Of a DNA stretch of 64,000 nucleotides, positions 30,901-39,092 are shown piece by piece; position 1 is the first letter of the stretch, and each line of letters opens with the position of its first letter. Location: NCBI GenBank assembly GCA_903916195.1, contig CAIWVP010000020.1, positions 21,094-85,093 on the forward strand, in the 5' to 3' direction. Origin of the DNA: an uncultured Verrucomicrobiota bacterium. GTDB lineage: Bacteria; Verrucomicrobiota; Verrucomicrobiia; Limisphaerales; UBA9464. The position numbers and the translations under genes were made by a program. The notes beneath the pieces were generated by a model, which did not search any database, was not told where the DNA came from, and saw nothing but the letters and a program-made list of their open reading frames with translations.

Positions 30901-33483
30901 ATCGTCGCCTCGACCAACGACGCGCACGGGTTCTTGCCGCGCGGGCTGATCGACTACTACAGCTACGACGTCTCCACCAACGCGATCGGCGTCCGCTTCG
31001 CCGTCACCGACATCAAAGGCGACCTGGACCTGATCGTGGGCCGCGGCCCGCGGTTCCCGGACCGGCTCAAGGCCGATTACGCGAGCTCCAATCCCGGCAC
31101 CGAGCCGGAAGAGGTCTTCATCACGCCGGAGAGCACGCCGGTGCCGTTGACGGCCGGGCGCTGGTATCTCGGGGTCTACTCGTTGGGCGCACCGACCGCC
31201 CCGTACCGCTATAGCATCGTGGCCGAGGAGACCTTGCCCATCATGCTGACCAACCACGTGCCCCGCGTGGACAGCATCGCCACCAACGGCGGCGCGCTCT
31301 TCTACGCCTTCGATGTCCGTGGCACCAACGCGACCTCCGCGACCTTCACGGTGACCAACCTCACCGGGAACGCCGACCTCTATCTGCGGAAGGGCTTGCC
31401 GCTGCCGGTGCCAGGATCCTTCGACTACGCGAGCGAGAATCTGGGCACGAACGCCGAGCAGATCGTCATCACGCCGACGAACTCGCCGGTGGCGCTCTCG
31501 CCCGGCCGCTGGTTCCTATCGGTCGTCCCGGCACCCGATCAAGCGGTCTCGTACACCATCGTCGCCGACCTGGTGGTTCCGCCGGATGCCGTGACCGATC
31601 TGGTCGACGGCATCGGTTTCGCGGATTCCAAGGACGCCGCCGAAACGGTCCGCCGCTATCGGTTCACCGCGCCGGCCGGGACCAGCGGGATCCTGTTCGA
31701 GCTCTACGGCATGACCGGCGACCTCGACCTCTTCGTCGCGAAGGACGTCTTCCCGTCGTCCACGAACGCTTTCTTGTCCAGCGTTCGGAGAGGCCTGCTC
31801 TCCGACCTCGTCGTGGTCCGTGCGGACGCCGCGACGGCCGATCTCGTCGGCACCTACTATCTCGAGGTCCGCGGCCCCGCGGTGGGCAACGTCGCCTTCA
31901 CCGTCCGCGCCGCGACCCGCAAGGACGGCCTGCTGGTGAGCGGGCAACCGATCGTGGCGGTCGTCTCCGGTGATCCGCTCTCGCTGAGCTTCGACACCAT
32001 CCCGGGCGAGACCTACAAGCTGGAATCCACCACCGATCTCTTCGCGGTGCCGGTGATCTGGAAACTGGTCCCGCCGTACATCGTGGCCACCGGGTTCTCG
32101 ACCACGGTCCCGTTGCCGCCGCTGCCGGACGGAGTGCCGTTCTTGGCGTATCGCTTGACGCAGGTCGCGGGCGCCGATCCGGTCGTTCCGCCGGTGGATC
32201 CTCCGGTCGACGTCCCGGCCACGGTCATCGTGCCGGCGGATCCGAGCAGACCGCTGACCCTCAGCTTCGCCAGCACCATCGGGGCGAAGTACCAGGTCGA
32301 GTCCACCGCGGATGTCTTCGCTGCGCCTGTCGTCTGGACCCCAGCGTTGCCGGTGATCACGGCGAAGGGCCCGATCACGGTGGTGGAGTTGCCCGCGACC
32401 GCCGACAGCGGCTTGAAGGCCTATCGGGTCCGCCAAGTGTCGGGCACGGTGACACCACCGACTGACGTTCCGAGCACGATCATCGTGCCGGCGGATCCGA
32501 GCAAACCTCTGACCCTCAGCTTCGCCAGCACCACCGGAGCGAAGTACCAGGTCGAGTCCACCGCGGATGTCTTCGCTTCGACCGTCGTTTGGACCCCTGC
32601 GTTGCAGGTGATCACGGCGTCGGCCGCGATCACGGTGGTGGAGTTGCCCGCGACCGCCGGCGGAGGCTTGAAGGTCTATCGGGTCCGTCAAGTGACCGGC
32701 GCGGTCACGCCCCCTCCCACATCTGTTTCCGCGGTGATCACGCTGCCGTCGACGGCGGGTGGACCGGTCACCGTGAGCTTCGATAGCGCCATCGGAGCGA
32801 TGTACCAGGTCGAATTCGCCGTGGACCCCTTCGCTTCGACCGTCGCTTGGACCCCTGCGTTGCCGGTGATCACGGCGTTGGGCGCCATCACTGTGGTGGA
32901 GTTGCCCGCGACCGCCGGCGATGGCTTGAAGGTCTATCGGGTCCGCCAAGTGTCGGGCACGGTCACACCGCCGACCGATGTCCCATCCGTGATCCAGCCG
33001 TCGGCGACGCCCGGTGGCCCGGTGACCATCACTTTCGCCAGCACCCTCGGCGCGATGTACCAGGTCGAGTCCACGGATGATCTGTTCGCCTCGTCGATCA
33101 CTTGGGTTGCGGCGTTGCCGGTGGTCACGGCGAAGGGCCCGGTCACCGGGGTCGAGGTGCCAACCGCGCCGGCCGGTGTGCTGCGGATCTTCCGGGTCCG
33201 TCAAGTGACCGGTACGGTCACGCCCCCTCCCACATCTGTTTCCGCGGTGATCACGCTGCCGTCGACGGCGGGTGGACCGGTCACTGTGAGCTTCGACAGC
33301 ACCATCGGAGCCATCTACCAGGTCGAGTCCACCGACGACCTGTCCGCATTCTTGGGTGTCTGGCGGTCGGTGGGAGCCCCGATCAAGGCGCTCACGACGA
33401 CGACCGCGGTGCCATTCACCGATCCGGCACCGACCGGCACCGGTCTGAGATTATACCGGGTCCGCTATATCAGCGGGCCTTGA
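24955..33483 (+). CDS. giant secreted subtilase (S8) with PPC-type and C-terminal repeat domains (2842 aa)
   Basis: A 2842-residue exported serine protease. An N-terminal hydrophobic segment and a Thr-rich linker are followed by a pro-region and the S8 catalytic domain with D318 (NINDSGVDADHPDL), H348 (DGHGTHVAG) and S640 (GTSMSAPAVAG). Beyond it come jelly-roll or P-domain-like segments, a LamG-like segment (about 1400-1500), several pre-peptidase C-terminal type domains (GDLDLIVGRGP, GNADLYLRKGLPLP) and six repeats of about 85 residues at the end (about 2323-2842). The gene is 45 bases after the pseudopilin operon on the same strand, making it a candidate substrate of that apparatus. Confidence 0.85.
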   Translation: MSSPRRNVLGALALLLLCSVLGWRVIQRHGNGRDLERLVAARSTTTTTTTAAPAAAASVPTVASQPISKWVPTRSLAAGEKAKFTDAKSTNRLRNTAASADRLVREGHALLLRNAFVDTASGEPLAIPSALRSSEPGAYVVQSKGPIGHAFRARLASAGARIIGYMPVDAFLVQATSAAAQSLADAPETAAVLAYEPYFKLEPGLLPLALAATASVDPLKLVLTVPEPDATMPQITALGGREVFRERGVDGTLVTVEAPGSALVPLAQVAGVHLIERWLAPVFANDKAGYALGSSTVAENTDSYLGLTGAGVLVNINDSGVDADHPDLTNRVFTVDSVPAILRDVDGHGTHVAGIIAGNGAASATVAGTPQGSVTNARFKGKAPAAELFVLPVDLIQGPASGDIYLQETAARTSRRKNPDGEPLISNNSWGYGSTEYGSHSASYDAAVRDALPEKSGDQPILYVFSAGNSGFGGDNGQGGDFDSINTPGNAKNVITVGALESSRDLTNSIVTVYTNTDPESLLITVAIGSTLVRPDLWPPSETNQDLTYETNFPFAALTDSAFQIAGYSSRGNIGIGTEGDSGRFKPDLVAPGTFVLSARSSQWRLDTDFPPELYPDDYSLFQDLTAEGAPYYRYETGTSMSAPAVAGLLAQMQEYFQGQPGRRPSAAGYKALLLNSAQPTSPTYFPDTKEAGNYGGWGQPNLPRALSGRVKTDGQSVGLVESDDAGQSIGLSTGEARSYRLDLAEDAANAPLRLTLVWTDPPGNPAAAAKLVNDLDLVVSNTITGEVIYGNDFAPGVGTSAVRATNDISQFDRLNNVERIVFDPAGGTNFVISVVGYRVNVNARTDHTNAIVQDFALAIASAAPVGTNAAAPAGTLTSTVPALSPPGAGRGIVTGVTNGGALFSERVGANSPLVNGRIGQTNQWHFYTFTNSPGTNLDIFTVSDTGVTNYLINGSNVAFVTFPVGNLSRSRTNGPDIDLYVSTNAALLDLAPDVVKSASRSAGRDANELVFFTNSPVDGIVYYVGVKSEDQQAAEYGFIGISSKEPFNRVDANGVNHPLSIPILQPIPDGTPNLPGFGLYLSISIIPGEVRTVTPRVTFTHQNFGDLLGNLSHTRSFAVLDNHGQILRNDYGTNVVVTYDDLGQRALPGRARSDGPGSLVDFMGFPGVGAWFFSTSDNARGNVGRINGFDLGLLPNDFGATFVERCVDGGLIEYEVINVPADASKMTITVTNMDPALPLEVFIRREELPDLTDPANNDKHATILPPGGDVVLGVRDSPPLQAGRYFIAVYNPHGVRVCYRIRGRLERELDSTFSRTFTSDGPSDLTDRGVAYSKITINETRPVSAIQVGIRVEHPRESDLAIRLVNPAGASSLLAESRGTTNGQGFGSELVTVNGAFSHFAFVYDRASTRGVLYVNGVNVAEGMFPGYAPVTSTPLYFGFDPSPGATTGAKPRFDDFALWGGPLRSVEVLNIFRNGLGGLGKNADSASSTLISLWPFDADGTDHVGTNDIYFSKVAISRGGRIGSFLTVISDGTADSALASPSLDVAKGRGFTLDGWVGAVTKPDVAIAGWGGTNGLAPVVLANATGELGNGPGSVSVLLSRSPLRVLKSPAGSITATGKTTNTLYAIFTELTNQTSQLIKFAEPPFFTDTRTRLIAKSGFNTITTNNDKFYRPGDLIDGWLVVSNLVLGLSDASVSYEGVGCISLFPQPKPTRIRRTMATLPGRYYTASFAYRKSPNASSAVAQVELLTGGVPLTTIDATSLWQTNAYTFLAVSNTLPLDVRETTNSKNGVLLDAFRFIEEPTGYYLAEEPIKAAALVNALGDWRLEVTDGRGSQVGKVLGWQITLTFAPTNPVAVLLTNTSPYATHVVGNDIKYFIVDVPPEAARTTNFLQSLTGGPLNLLFAQNGIPDGNQPEDHVLLTGVGSTGGTSVLTTNLPPVLVPGQRYYLGVQNAAPGASNNFAIRVDLGIDVVALSDGIPYIVASTNDAHGFLPRGLIDYYSYDVSTNAIGVRFAVTDIKGDLDLIVGRGPRFPDRLKADYASSNPGTEPEEVFITPESTPVPLTAGRWYLGVYSLGAPTAPYRYSIVAEETLPIMLTNHVPRVDSIATNGGALFYAFDVRGTNATSATFTVTNLTGNADLYLRKGLPLPVPGSFDYASENLGTNAEQIVITPTNSPVALSPGRWFLSVVPAPDQAVSYTIVADLVVPPDAVTDLVDGIGFADSKDAAETVRRYRFTAPAGTSGILFELYGMTGDLDLFVAKDVFPSSTNAFLSSVRRGLLSDLVVVRADAATADLVGTYYLEVRGPAVGNVAFTVRAATRKDGLLVSGQPIVAVVSGDPLSLSFDTIPGETYKLESTTDLFAVPVIWKLVPPYIVATGFSTTVPLPPLPDGVPFLAYRLTQVAGADPVVPPVDPPVDVPATVIVPADPSRPLTLSFASTIGAKYQVESTADVFAAPVVWTPALPVITAKGPITVVELPATADSGLKAYRVRQVSGTVTPPTDVPSTIIVPADPSKPLTLSFASTTGAKYQVESTADVFASTVVWTPALQVITASAAITVVELPATAGGGLKVYRVRQVTGAVTPPPTSVSAVITLPSTAGGPVTVSFDSAIGAMYQVEFAVDPFASTVAWTPALPVITALGAITVVELPATAGDGLKVYRVRQVSGTVTPPTDVPSVIQPSATPGGPVTITFASTLGAMYQVESTDDLFASSITWVAALPVVTAKGPVTGVEVPTAPAGVLRIFRVRQVTGTVTPPPTSVSAVITLPSTAGGPVTVSFDSTIGAIYQVESTDDLSAFLGVWRSVGAPIKALTTTTAVPFTDPAPTGTGLRLYRVRYISGP
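32212..33480 (+). repeat. five tandem ~85-codon repeats in the subtilase C-terminus
   Basis: Five units start at 32212, 32467, 32725, 32980 and 33238, with spacing 255, 258, 255 and 258 bases; a more diverged sixth unit precedes them from about 31921. Each encodes a 'GAxYQVESTxDxF...W...YRVRQVxG' domain ending in TPPTD or TPPPTS. The starts of units three and five are almost identical over about 90 bases, and units one and two are also close. Confidence 0.9.
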
Positions 33484-33496
33484 CCGGACCGCCGCC

Positions 33497-34432
33497 GTGA
33501 CCCCGTTGGTTCTCTCGCTGAACCCGGCCGTGGACGCGGAATGGCGCGTCCGGGAAGTCGTGCCGGAGGAAAAGAACGAGCTGGTCGACGAACGTCGTTG
33601 GCCGGGTGGCAAAGGCGTCAATGTGGCGCGTTGGCTGAAGTGGCTCGGGACGGAGGCCCGCTTGTTCCTCCCGCTGGGCGGTGTGACCGGTGATGAACTG
33701 GCGGCCGGGCTTCGTTCTGAGAAGATCCGTTTCACCCGCTTTCGGCTCGGGCAGCCGACGCGTGTCAACGTCGTCGTCACCCCGGATACCGGACCCCAAT
33801 ACCGTTTTAATCCCTCTTGGCCGCGGGTGGGCCGCGCCGAGGCGGCCCGTCTCTTGTCGGCGGCCACGGCCTTGGCGATGCGGTCGGATCCGGTGGTGGT
33901 ATCCGGCACCTTGGCGTTCGGTGCTCCGAGCGATACCTACGCCAAGCTGGTACGGTGCGCCCGCGAGGCGGGCCGACGGGTCTTCCTCGATTGCGACCGC
34001 GAGCCGTTCGCGCTGGCCGCGGAGTGTCGCCCGTTCCTGGTCAAACCGAACGAATCCGAGCTGGCGCAGTGGGCGGGAAGACCGCTCCGGACCGAAGCCG
34101 CGCTACGACGCGCGGTGACCGCGCTGTCGGTGAGGACGGGCGGTTGGGTGCTGTTGTCACGCGGCGAGAACGGGGCGTGGCTCCGGAACACAGGACAGGG
34201 GGCATGGCTTTCGGCGGACGCCCCTCGCGTGATGCCGCGCAACCAGGTCGGGGCGGGCGACGCGCTCTTGGCAGGCGCGGTCGCCTCGGTCGCCCAGTCG
34301 GACGACCCGGCCGTCTGGCTCCGTCAGGCCGTGGCGACCGGCACCGCCGCGACCCAGGTGCCTCCAGGCTGCACGCCATCGCGAAAGGTGTGGCGCGACC
34401 TCCTCGCAGCCGTACGGGTGACGCCGCTATGA
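33497..34432 (+). CDS. PfkB-family sugar kinase (1-phosphofructokinase-like)
   Basis: A 311-residue kinase beginning at GTG. It has the N-terminal PfkB motif GGKGVNVARWLKWLG and the C-terminal motif VGAGDALLAG with catalytic base D255. The GGKGxNVA form and N-terminal 'LSLNPAVD' resemble 1-phosphofructokinase (FruK) and tagatose-6-phosphate kinase rather than ribokinase. It would phosphorylate a sugar phosphate with ATP. No PTS genes are nearby. It starts 13 bases after the subtilase and may simply lie at the end of that transcript. It converges on hrpB. Confidence 0.82.
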   Translation: MTPLVLSLNPAVDAEWRVREVVPEEKNELVDERRWPGGKGVNVARWLKWLGTEARLFLPLGGVTGDELAAGLRSEKIRFTRFRLGQPTRVNVVVTPDTGPQYRFNPSWPRVGRAEAARLLSAATALAMRSDPVVVSGTLAFGAPSDTYAKLVRCAREAGRRVFLDCDREPFALAAECRPFLVKPNESELAQWAGRPLRTEAALRRAVTALSVRTGGWVLLSRGENGAWLRNTGQGAWLSADAPRVMPRNQVGAGDALLAGAVASVAQSDDPAVWLRQAVATGTAATQVPPGCTPSRKVWRDLLAAVRVTPL

Positions 34433-34505
34433 GCCGGGCCTGGCCTTGGTCGGACGCCCGGCACGACCGATGCCCAAGAAAATCCGTCTACGGACCCAAC
34501 GAGGC

Positions 34506-37166
34506 TCACGGCCAAGCGAAACCAGGATGCTTCGCCTTGATGGTCGCGCGGAGCTTGGGATAGGCGCCCGCCTTCCAAGCGGGAAAATCGGTCGTGCTGT
34601 CGAGGCGTTTGCCGTCGGGCGCCTGGAGCCAGATCTTCACCGGGATCTTGCCCTCGGCCAGGACCGGATGTTCCTTCAGCTGCCAGCATTCGCTCAGTTT
34701 CACCTGCACCGACGGGCACGGCGGACCGTCTTCCTCCTCGTCGTGGCCGGGTTCGGGATAGGTGAGCTTCAACGTCTTGCCGTCGGGCCAGCGGACCGTG
34801 GTCGGCAGCAGTTCGTCGAGCCAGCCGGTCTGCTCCGGGCCCAAGTGCGCGCGGAAATGAGGCCGCAACTCAGCGGCCTGCGCCTCCTTGACCAGCGTGA
34901 GGCCGTCGAAAGCCCGGGTGAGCGCCGTCAACATCGCCGCGCCATCGAACCGCGGGAACTCCAGCTCCGGCCGCGCGGTGGCGAGCAGATCGGCGCGGGC
35001 GATGAACTGCTTCACCTCGTGGTCCAGCTTCGGCAGCTCGAACCAGCCCTTCGCGAAGGCATCCGCGAGCGCGCGTCCGGATGCCGCCGGCTCGACGTCG
35101 CGCTGATGCTCCTGGCCGATGACGAGCCCGAGGCAACGCACCTGGCGGATGGCCGCCACGCGCTTGTGCAGGCGGTCGAAGACGTGGTCGGTCGTGGTCG
35201 TGATGTGCTGCGGGAAGAGCTCCTCGAGCCACGGCTGCTTCACGGCCGTCGCCAAGGTCAGCAAGGTCATCCGGCCCGTCCGTCCGTCCACCTCGCGGAT
35301 CGCCGCGGTCACGAACAGCGGCGATGTGACGACGCTCTCCCGCACCAGCGTGCCGGTCCGGCCCTCGGTCAGTAGACAATCGAGCGTGCCGCTGTCGCGC
35401 CGCACGACGAGCTGGTCGATGAACCCGGCGAGCAGGCACTTGGCCAAGGCATCCGGATCGGTGTGCGAAGGCTGGTCGGCACCCGCCGCGTCCGCCGTCG
35501 GTTCTTCTTGGATCAGGCGTTCCCGTTCGGCGATCTGGAGGATCTGGCGGAAGGTGTCCTCGACCTGCCGCGCCGATTGCGCGTGGACCCCGTGGCGACG
35601 GCATTGGTTGACGTCGAAGCGCGCGTTCTTCGCGAATTGTTGCGCCCGCATCAGCGTGTGGAAATCCGTGAGCGCACTGCCCTCGAACAGCTCGCGCGCT
35701 TCTTTCACATGGCCGTCGTCCCGTCCGAGGCGCATGAGCAGGTCGCGTCCGCTCACCAGCGCGGCGCACTGTGCGGCGGCAGGGACGCAACCGCGGCGCG
35801 AGGCCTCCACGAGCATGCGCGAATAGCGCGGGTGCATCGGCAGGCGCAGCATCTGCCGACCGATCGGGGTCAGATCGGAGTGGTCGCGTCCCGGAGCCCG
35901 CGTCCCGGGGCCCGCGCCCGGAGACGACGCATCGGGTTGCGTCTTGAGCGCGCCGAGAGTGGTGAGCAGACGTTCGGCGCGGACGACCGCGGCGAGGTCG
36001 GGCTTGTCGAGCCAATCGAAGCGCGCGGCCTCGCGGATGCCGAGCGAGTGCAGCAGGAGCACGACCTCCGCGAGGTCGGCGCGCTGGATCTCCGGGGTGT
36101 TCTTCGCGGGACGGTCCAGATGGGCGCTCTCGGTCCAGAGGCGCCAGCAGGTCCCCGGCGCGGTCCGGCCCGCGCGCCCGGACCGCTGGTCGGCGCTCGC
36201 CCGGCTGATGGCCTCCACCGTGAGCGTCTGGATCCCGCGCTCCGCGTCGTGGCGGGCGACGCGGGCGAGCCCGGCATCCACGACATGGCAGACGCCGTCG
36301 ATGGTGACGCTGGTCTCGGCGACGTTGGTGGAGACGACGATCTTGCGCACCTCGCTCGCTTGGAAGGCGCGGTCCTGGTCCTCCGGTGGCAGGTCGCCGT
36401 GCAGCGGGATGAACGCGCAGCGCTCGCCGAGACGCGCGTCCCGCAGCGCGTTGATCGTCGAGTTGATCTCGCCCATGCCGGGCATGAACACCAGGATGTC
36501 GCCCGGATCGCCGTTGCGGACGATGCGCTCGACGGCGTCCGCGGCCTGCTCCGAGGCGGGACGTTCGTCGCCGTACTCGGCCCAGCGGACCGACACAGGG
36601 AACGTGCGGCCTTCCGACGCGAGCATCGGCGCGGGCGCGTCGTCGTCGTCGGAGAGATAACGGGCGACCGGTCCGGCCTCGAGCGTCGCCGACATGACCA
36701 CGATCTTCAGGTCGGGCCGTGTGGTCTGTTGCAGGCGCTTCACCAAGGCGAGCGCGACGTCGCTGAGCAGGTTCCGCTCGTGGAACTCGTCGAACATCAC
36801 GACGCCGACGTCGTCGAGATCGCGGTCATCCTGGAGCCAGCGCAGCAGGATCCCCTCGGTGACGAAGCACAGCCGCGAGGCCCGGGAAAGATGGTCCTCG
36901 AAACGGACCTGGTACCCGACTTCGCCGCCGAGCTTGCTGTCCCGTTCCCACGCCACCCGCGAGGCGACGGTGCGCGCTGCGACCCGGCGCGGCTGGAGGA
37001 CGACGATGCGCTTGTCGCCGGCGAGCCCGGCGTCGAGGAGCATCTGCGGCACCTGGGTCGTCTTGCCGGAGCCGGTGGCCGCGACGAGGACGAGCTGGTT
37101 GCCTTCGGTGAGCACGCGGACGATATCGGCGTGCAGCTGCCAGACCGGCAGATCGCGAGGAGCCAT
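34506..37166 (-). CDS. hrpB: ATP-dependent helicase HrpB
   Basis: An 886-residue DExH-box helicase. Walker A is TGSGKT (31-36), Walker B is DEFH (126-129), SAT is present as VVMSATLE, and the helicase C-terminal domain has VVSTNVAETSVT and QRSGRAGR. HA2 and the HrpB-specific C-terminal domain follow (LTYPEPGHDEEEDGPP, VPVKIWLQAPDGKRL). HrpB is a cytoplasmic RNA-helicase-like protein of poorly known role. The methionine at 37166 (MAPRDLPVWQ) was chosen because the 34 upstream residues are Arg/Ser/Pro-rich and look untranslated. Confidence 0.92.
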   Translation of the reverse strand: MAPRDLPVWQLHADIVRVLTEGNQLVLVAATGSGKTTQVPQMLLDAGLAGDKRIVVLQPRRVAARTVASRVAWERDSKLGGEVGYQVRFEDHLSRASRLCFVTEGILLRWLQDDRDLDDVGVVMFDEFHERNLLSDVALALVKRLQQTTRPDLKIVVMSATLEAGPVARYLSDDDDAPAPMLASEGRTFPVSVRWAEYGDERPASEQAADAVERIVRNGDPGDILVFMPGMGEINSTINALRDARLGERCAFIPLHGDLPPEDQDRAFQASEVRKIVVSTNVAETSVTIDGVCHVVDAGLARVARHDAERGIQTLTVEAISRASADQRSGRAGRTAPGTCWRLWTESAHLDRPAKNTPEIQRADLAEVVLLLHSLGIREAARFDWLDKPDLAAVVRAERLLTTLGALKTQPDASSPGAGPGTRAPGRDHSDLTPIGRQMLRLPMHPRYSRMLVEASRRGCVPAAAQCAALVSGRDLLMRLGRDDGHVKEARELFEGSALTDFHTLMRAQQFAKNARFDVNQCRRHGVHAQSARQVEDTFRQILQIAERERLIQEEPTADAAGADQPSHTDPDALAKCLLAGFIDQLVVRRDSGTLDCLLTEGRTGTLVRESVVTSPLFVTAAIREVDGRTGRMTLLTLATAVKQPWLEELFPQHITTTTDHVFDRLHKRVAAIRQVRCLGLVIGQEHQRDVEPAASGRALADAFAKGWFELPKLDHEVKQFIARADLLATARPELEFPRFDGAAMLTALTRAFDGLTLVKEAQAAELRPHFRAHLGPEQTGWLDELLPTTVRWPDGKTLKLTYPEPGHDEEEDGPPCPSVQVKLSECWQLKEHPVLAEGKIPVKIWLQAPDGKRLDSTTDFPAWKAGAYPKLRATIKAKHPGFAWP

Positions 37167-37290
37167 GTGCGGAGAAACGCGGAAAGGGAACGGAAACAGG
37201 GAACGCGGAGCGGATGGCCGTCGGGCGGGATCTGAGCCGTGGCGAGACGTGGCTCGCGACGGCGTCACCGGTCCGCGGCCTGATGCGGGA

Positions 37291-37584
37291 TCAGCGGGTG
37301 GCGAAGAAGGCGAACAATCCGGCGGCGAGCGAGCCCGCGGCCAGCAGACCGCCGGGCATGAACTTCTTGGTCCGGACGAACCGGACCGCGAAGTAGATGA
37401 AGTGGATCCCGAGCACCACCAGCGACACGTCGATCGGCCAGCGCAAGAGCAGCGCGAGCACCAACGGCACGGCGAAACCCAAGGAAGCGAAGAGGGAGAT
37501 CTTGCTACCCGCCTTCACGTAGCCGATCGCGCCTCCGACGACGAGCAGCGCGATATAGGTCCAGACGACATTTTGCCAGTTCAT
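37291..37584 (-). CDS. TMEM14-family small membrane protein
   Basis: A 97-residue protein with three or four hydrophobic helices and the TMEM14/UPF0136 pattern (GGAIGYVKAGSKISLFAS, then LLAAGSLAAGLFAF). Eukaryotic relatives are mitochondrial membrane proteins; bacterial ones have no fixed role. The start at 37584 was chosen because the 139 codons upstream in this frame are Arg/Pro-rich and have no membrane-protein character. The spacer 37585-37811 holds no recognisable gene. Confidence 0.75.
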   Translation of the reverse strand: MNWQNVVWTYIALLVVGGAIGYVKAGSKISLFASLGFAVPLVLALLLRWPIDVSLVVLGIHFIYFAVRFVRTKKFMPGGLLAAGSLAAGLFAFFATR

Positions 37585-37811
37585 GGGACGCCGACGATAG
37601 CCGGGAAACAGAGACCGCCACACGAAACTTTTGTGCTGGGTCGAAGGCTGGGGCGCGGCCTGGCTTGTCCGGCCGCCAAGGAAGCGGACCGGAGCCGCCG
37701 CCCGGGCCGCCTCCAGCGGAGCGCCGGGGGATCCCCGGGGCGCGTTCTCGACCGCCGCACGGGTCAGAAAATCAACGATCTCTGTCGGCTTTGGCCGCCA
37801 GGGGCGACCGG

Positions 37812-39092
37812 CTATTCCTTCACGATGCGCGCCAGCTTGTCGCTCGCCACCCCGGTGAACCAGCCGCCGTACTCCACGAAGTAGAGAGCGCCGTCCGGCC
37901 CCAGTTGCATCGCCATCACGCCCGCGGTCATGCCGCGCGCGAACGGTTCGGTCTTCACCACCGTGTTGCTCACGGGATCTACCGTGGCGAAGCGGATCCA
38001 TTTGCGGACCCAGTCGGCGTAGAACATGCCGCCGTGGAAAGCCTGGGGAAAATCATGTCCCTTGCCGGCGGGCCGGTAGACCGGGCCGCTGGTCGCGTTG
38101 GAACCGCCCTCGTGGATCCAGGAGATCCAGGGTTCGGTCGCGTCCGGCAACGGGCACGGCCCACCGCCGTAGGTCGCGTAATTGGTGCCCATGCAGCGCG
38201 GCCAGCCGTAGTTCTTGCCGGGGCGAAGCCAGTTGATCTCCTCCCAGTCCTGCTTACGGTCGAAGCCCACCTCGCCGACGTACACGTTGCCGGTGGTGCG
38301 GTCGATGTTGAGGGAATACGGGTTGCGGTGGCCGTAGGTGTAGACGGCGGGATGCGCATCCGCGCGGCCGACGAACGGGTTGTCGGTCGGGATGGAGCCG
38401 TCGAGGTTGATGCGGAGGGTCTTGCCTTGGAGCGCGCCGAGCACCTGCGGCGGGTTGTTCGTGTCGGCCCAGAACTTCTCGGTGTCGGACGACACGTTGT
38501 TGTCGCCGGCGGTCACGTAGAGCTTGCCGTCGCGCGGGTTGATGCCCATCGCGCCGCCTTGGTGGAAGCCCCGGAGGCTCGGCACCGTGAGCAGGATCTT
38601 CTCGGAATCCATCTTCAGACCGGTCGCGCGGACCGGGTTGTCGACGGCGAAACGGGAGACGCGGTTGCTCCAAGCGGTCGCGTTCGTCGGTGCCCAGGGG
38701 GCGTAGTGCAGATAGAGCAGGCCGTTCTTGAGGTAGCCCGGATCGAACTCGATGCCGTGCAGCCCGCGTTCGTTGGCCTCGCGCCCCGGCGTCGGTTCCC
38801 AGCAGACGTCGAGCTTGGCGATGTGCTCGTGCTTCTTGGTGGCGAGGTCGTAGGCCCAGATATCGCCGCGCCGCCCGGTGAACCAGAGGCGACCGTCCGG
38901 GCTGAACTGGAGAGAGACCGGTTCCGCGATACCGCCCATCACGAGCACTTCGTAGCGGAGACCGCTGGGGAGCTTCACCGCCTTCTCGGCTTTTTCCAGG
39001 TCGGTGAGCGGTTTCGTCGGGGAGGGATCGGCCGGGGTCTGGGCGAAAGCCGCGGACACCAGCAACATCATCAAGGTCAACGTGCGGAACAT
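37812..39092 (-). CDS. secreted PQQ-dependent aldose/sorbosone dehydrogenase-like protein
   Basis: A 426-residue protein with signal peptide MFRTLTLMMLLVSAAFAQ and a six-bladed propeller of the soluble glucose/sorbosone dehydrogenase family. Seen motifs include GRLWFTGRRGDIW, ERGLHGIEFDPGY (likely active-site His), GKTLRINLDGSIPTDNPF, YGHRNPYSL and GKNYGWPRC. It would oxidise an aldose in the periplasm with PQQ. No PQQ biosynthesis genes are in the window, and some members of this family in Verrucomicrobia may have lost the cofactor. Confidence 0.82.
   Translation of the reverse strand: MFRTLTLMMLLVSAAFAQTPADPSPTKPLTDLEKAEKAVKLPSGLRYEVLVMGGIAEPVSLQFSPDGRLWFTGRRGDIWAYDLATKKHEHIAKLDVCWEPTPGREANERGLHGIEFDPGYLKNGLLYLHYAPWAPTNATAWSNRVSRFAVDNPVRATGLKMDSEKILLTVPSLRGFHQGGAMGINPRDGKLYVTAGDNNVSSDTEKFWADTNNPPQVLGALQGKTLRINLDGSIPTDNPFVGRADAHPAVYTYGHRNPYSLNIDRTTGNVYVGEVGFDRKQDWEEINWLRPGKNYGWPRCMGTNYATYGGGPCPLPDATEPWISWIHEGGSNATSGPVYRPAGKGHDFPQAFHGGMFYADWVRKWIRFATVDPVSNTVVKTEPFARGMTAGVMAMQLGPDGALYFVEYGGWFTGVASDKLARIVKE

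Noticed and set aside
24955..33483. Possible assembly artefact because of the near-identical repeats
   Set aside because: The reading frame stays open through all units and unit lengths alternate regularly, so a real repeat array is more likely; long reads would settle the copy number.
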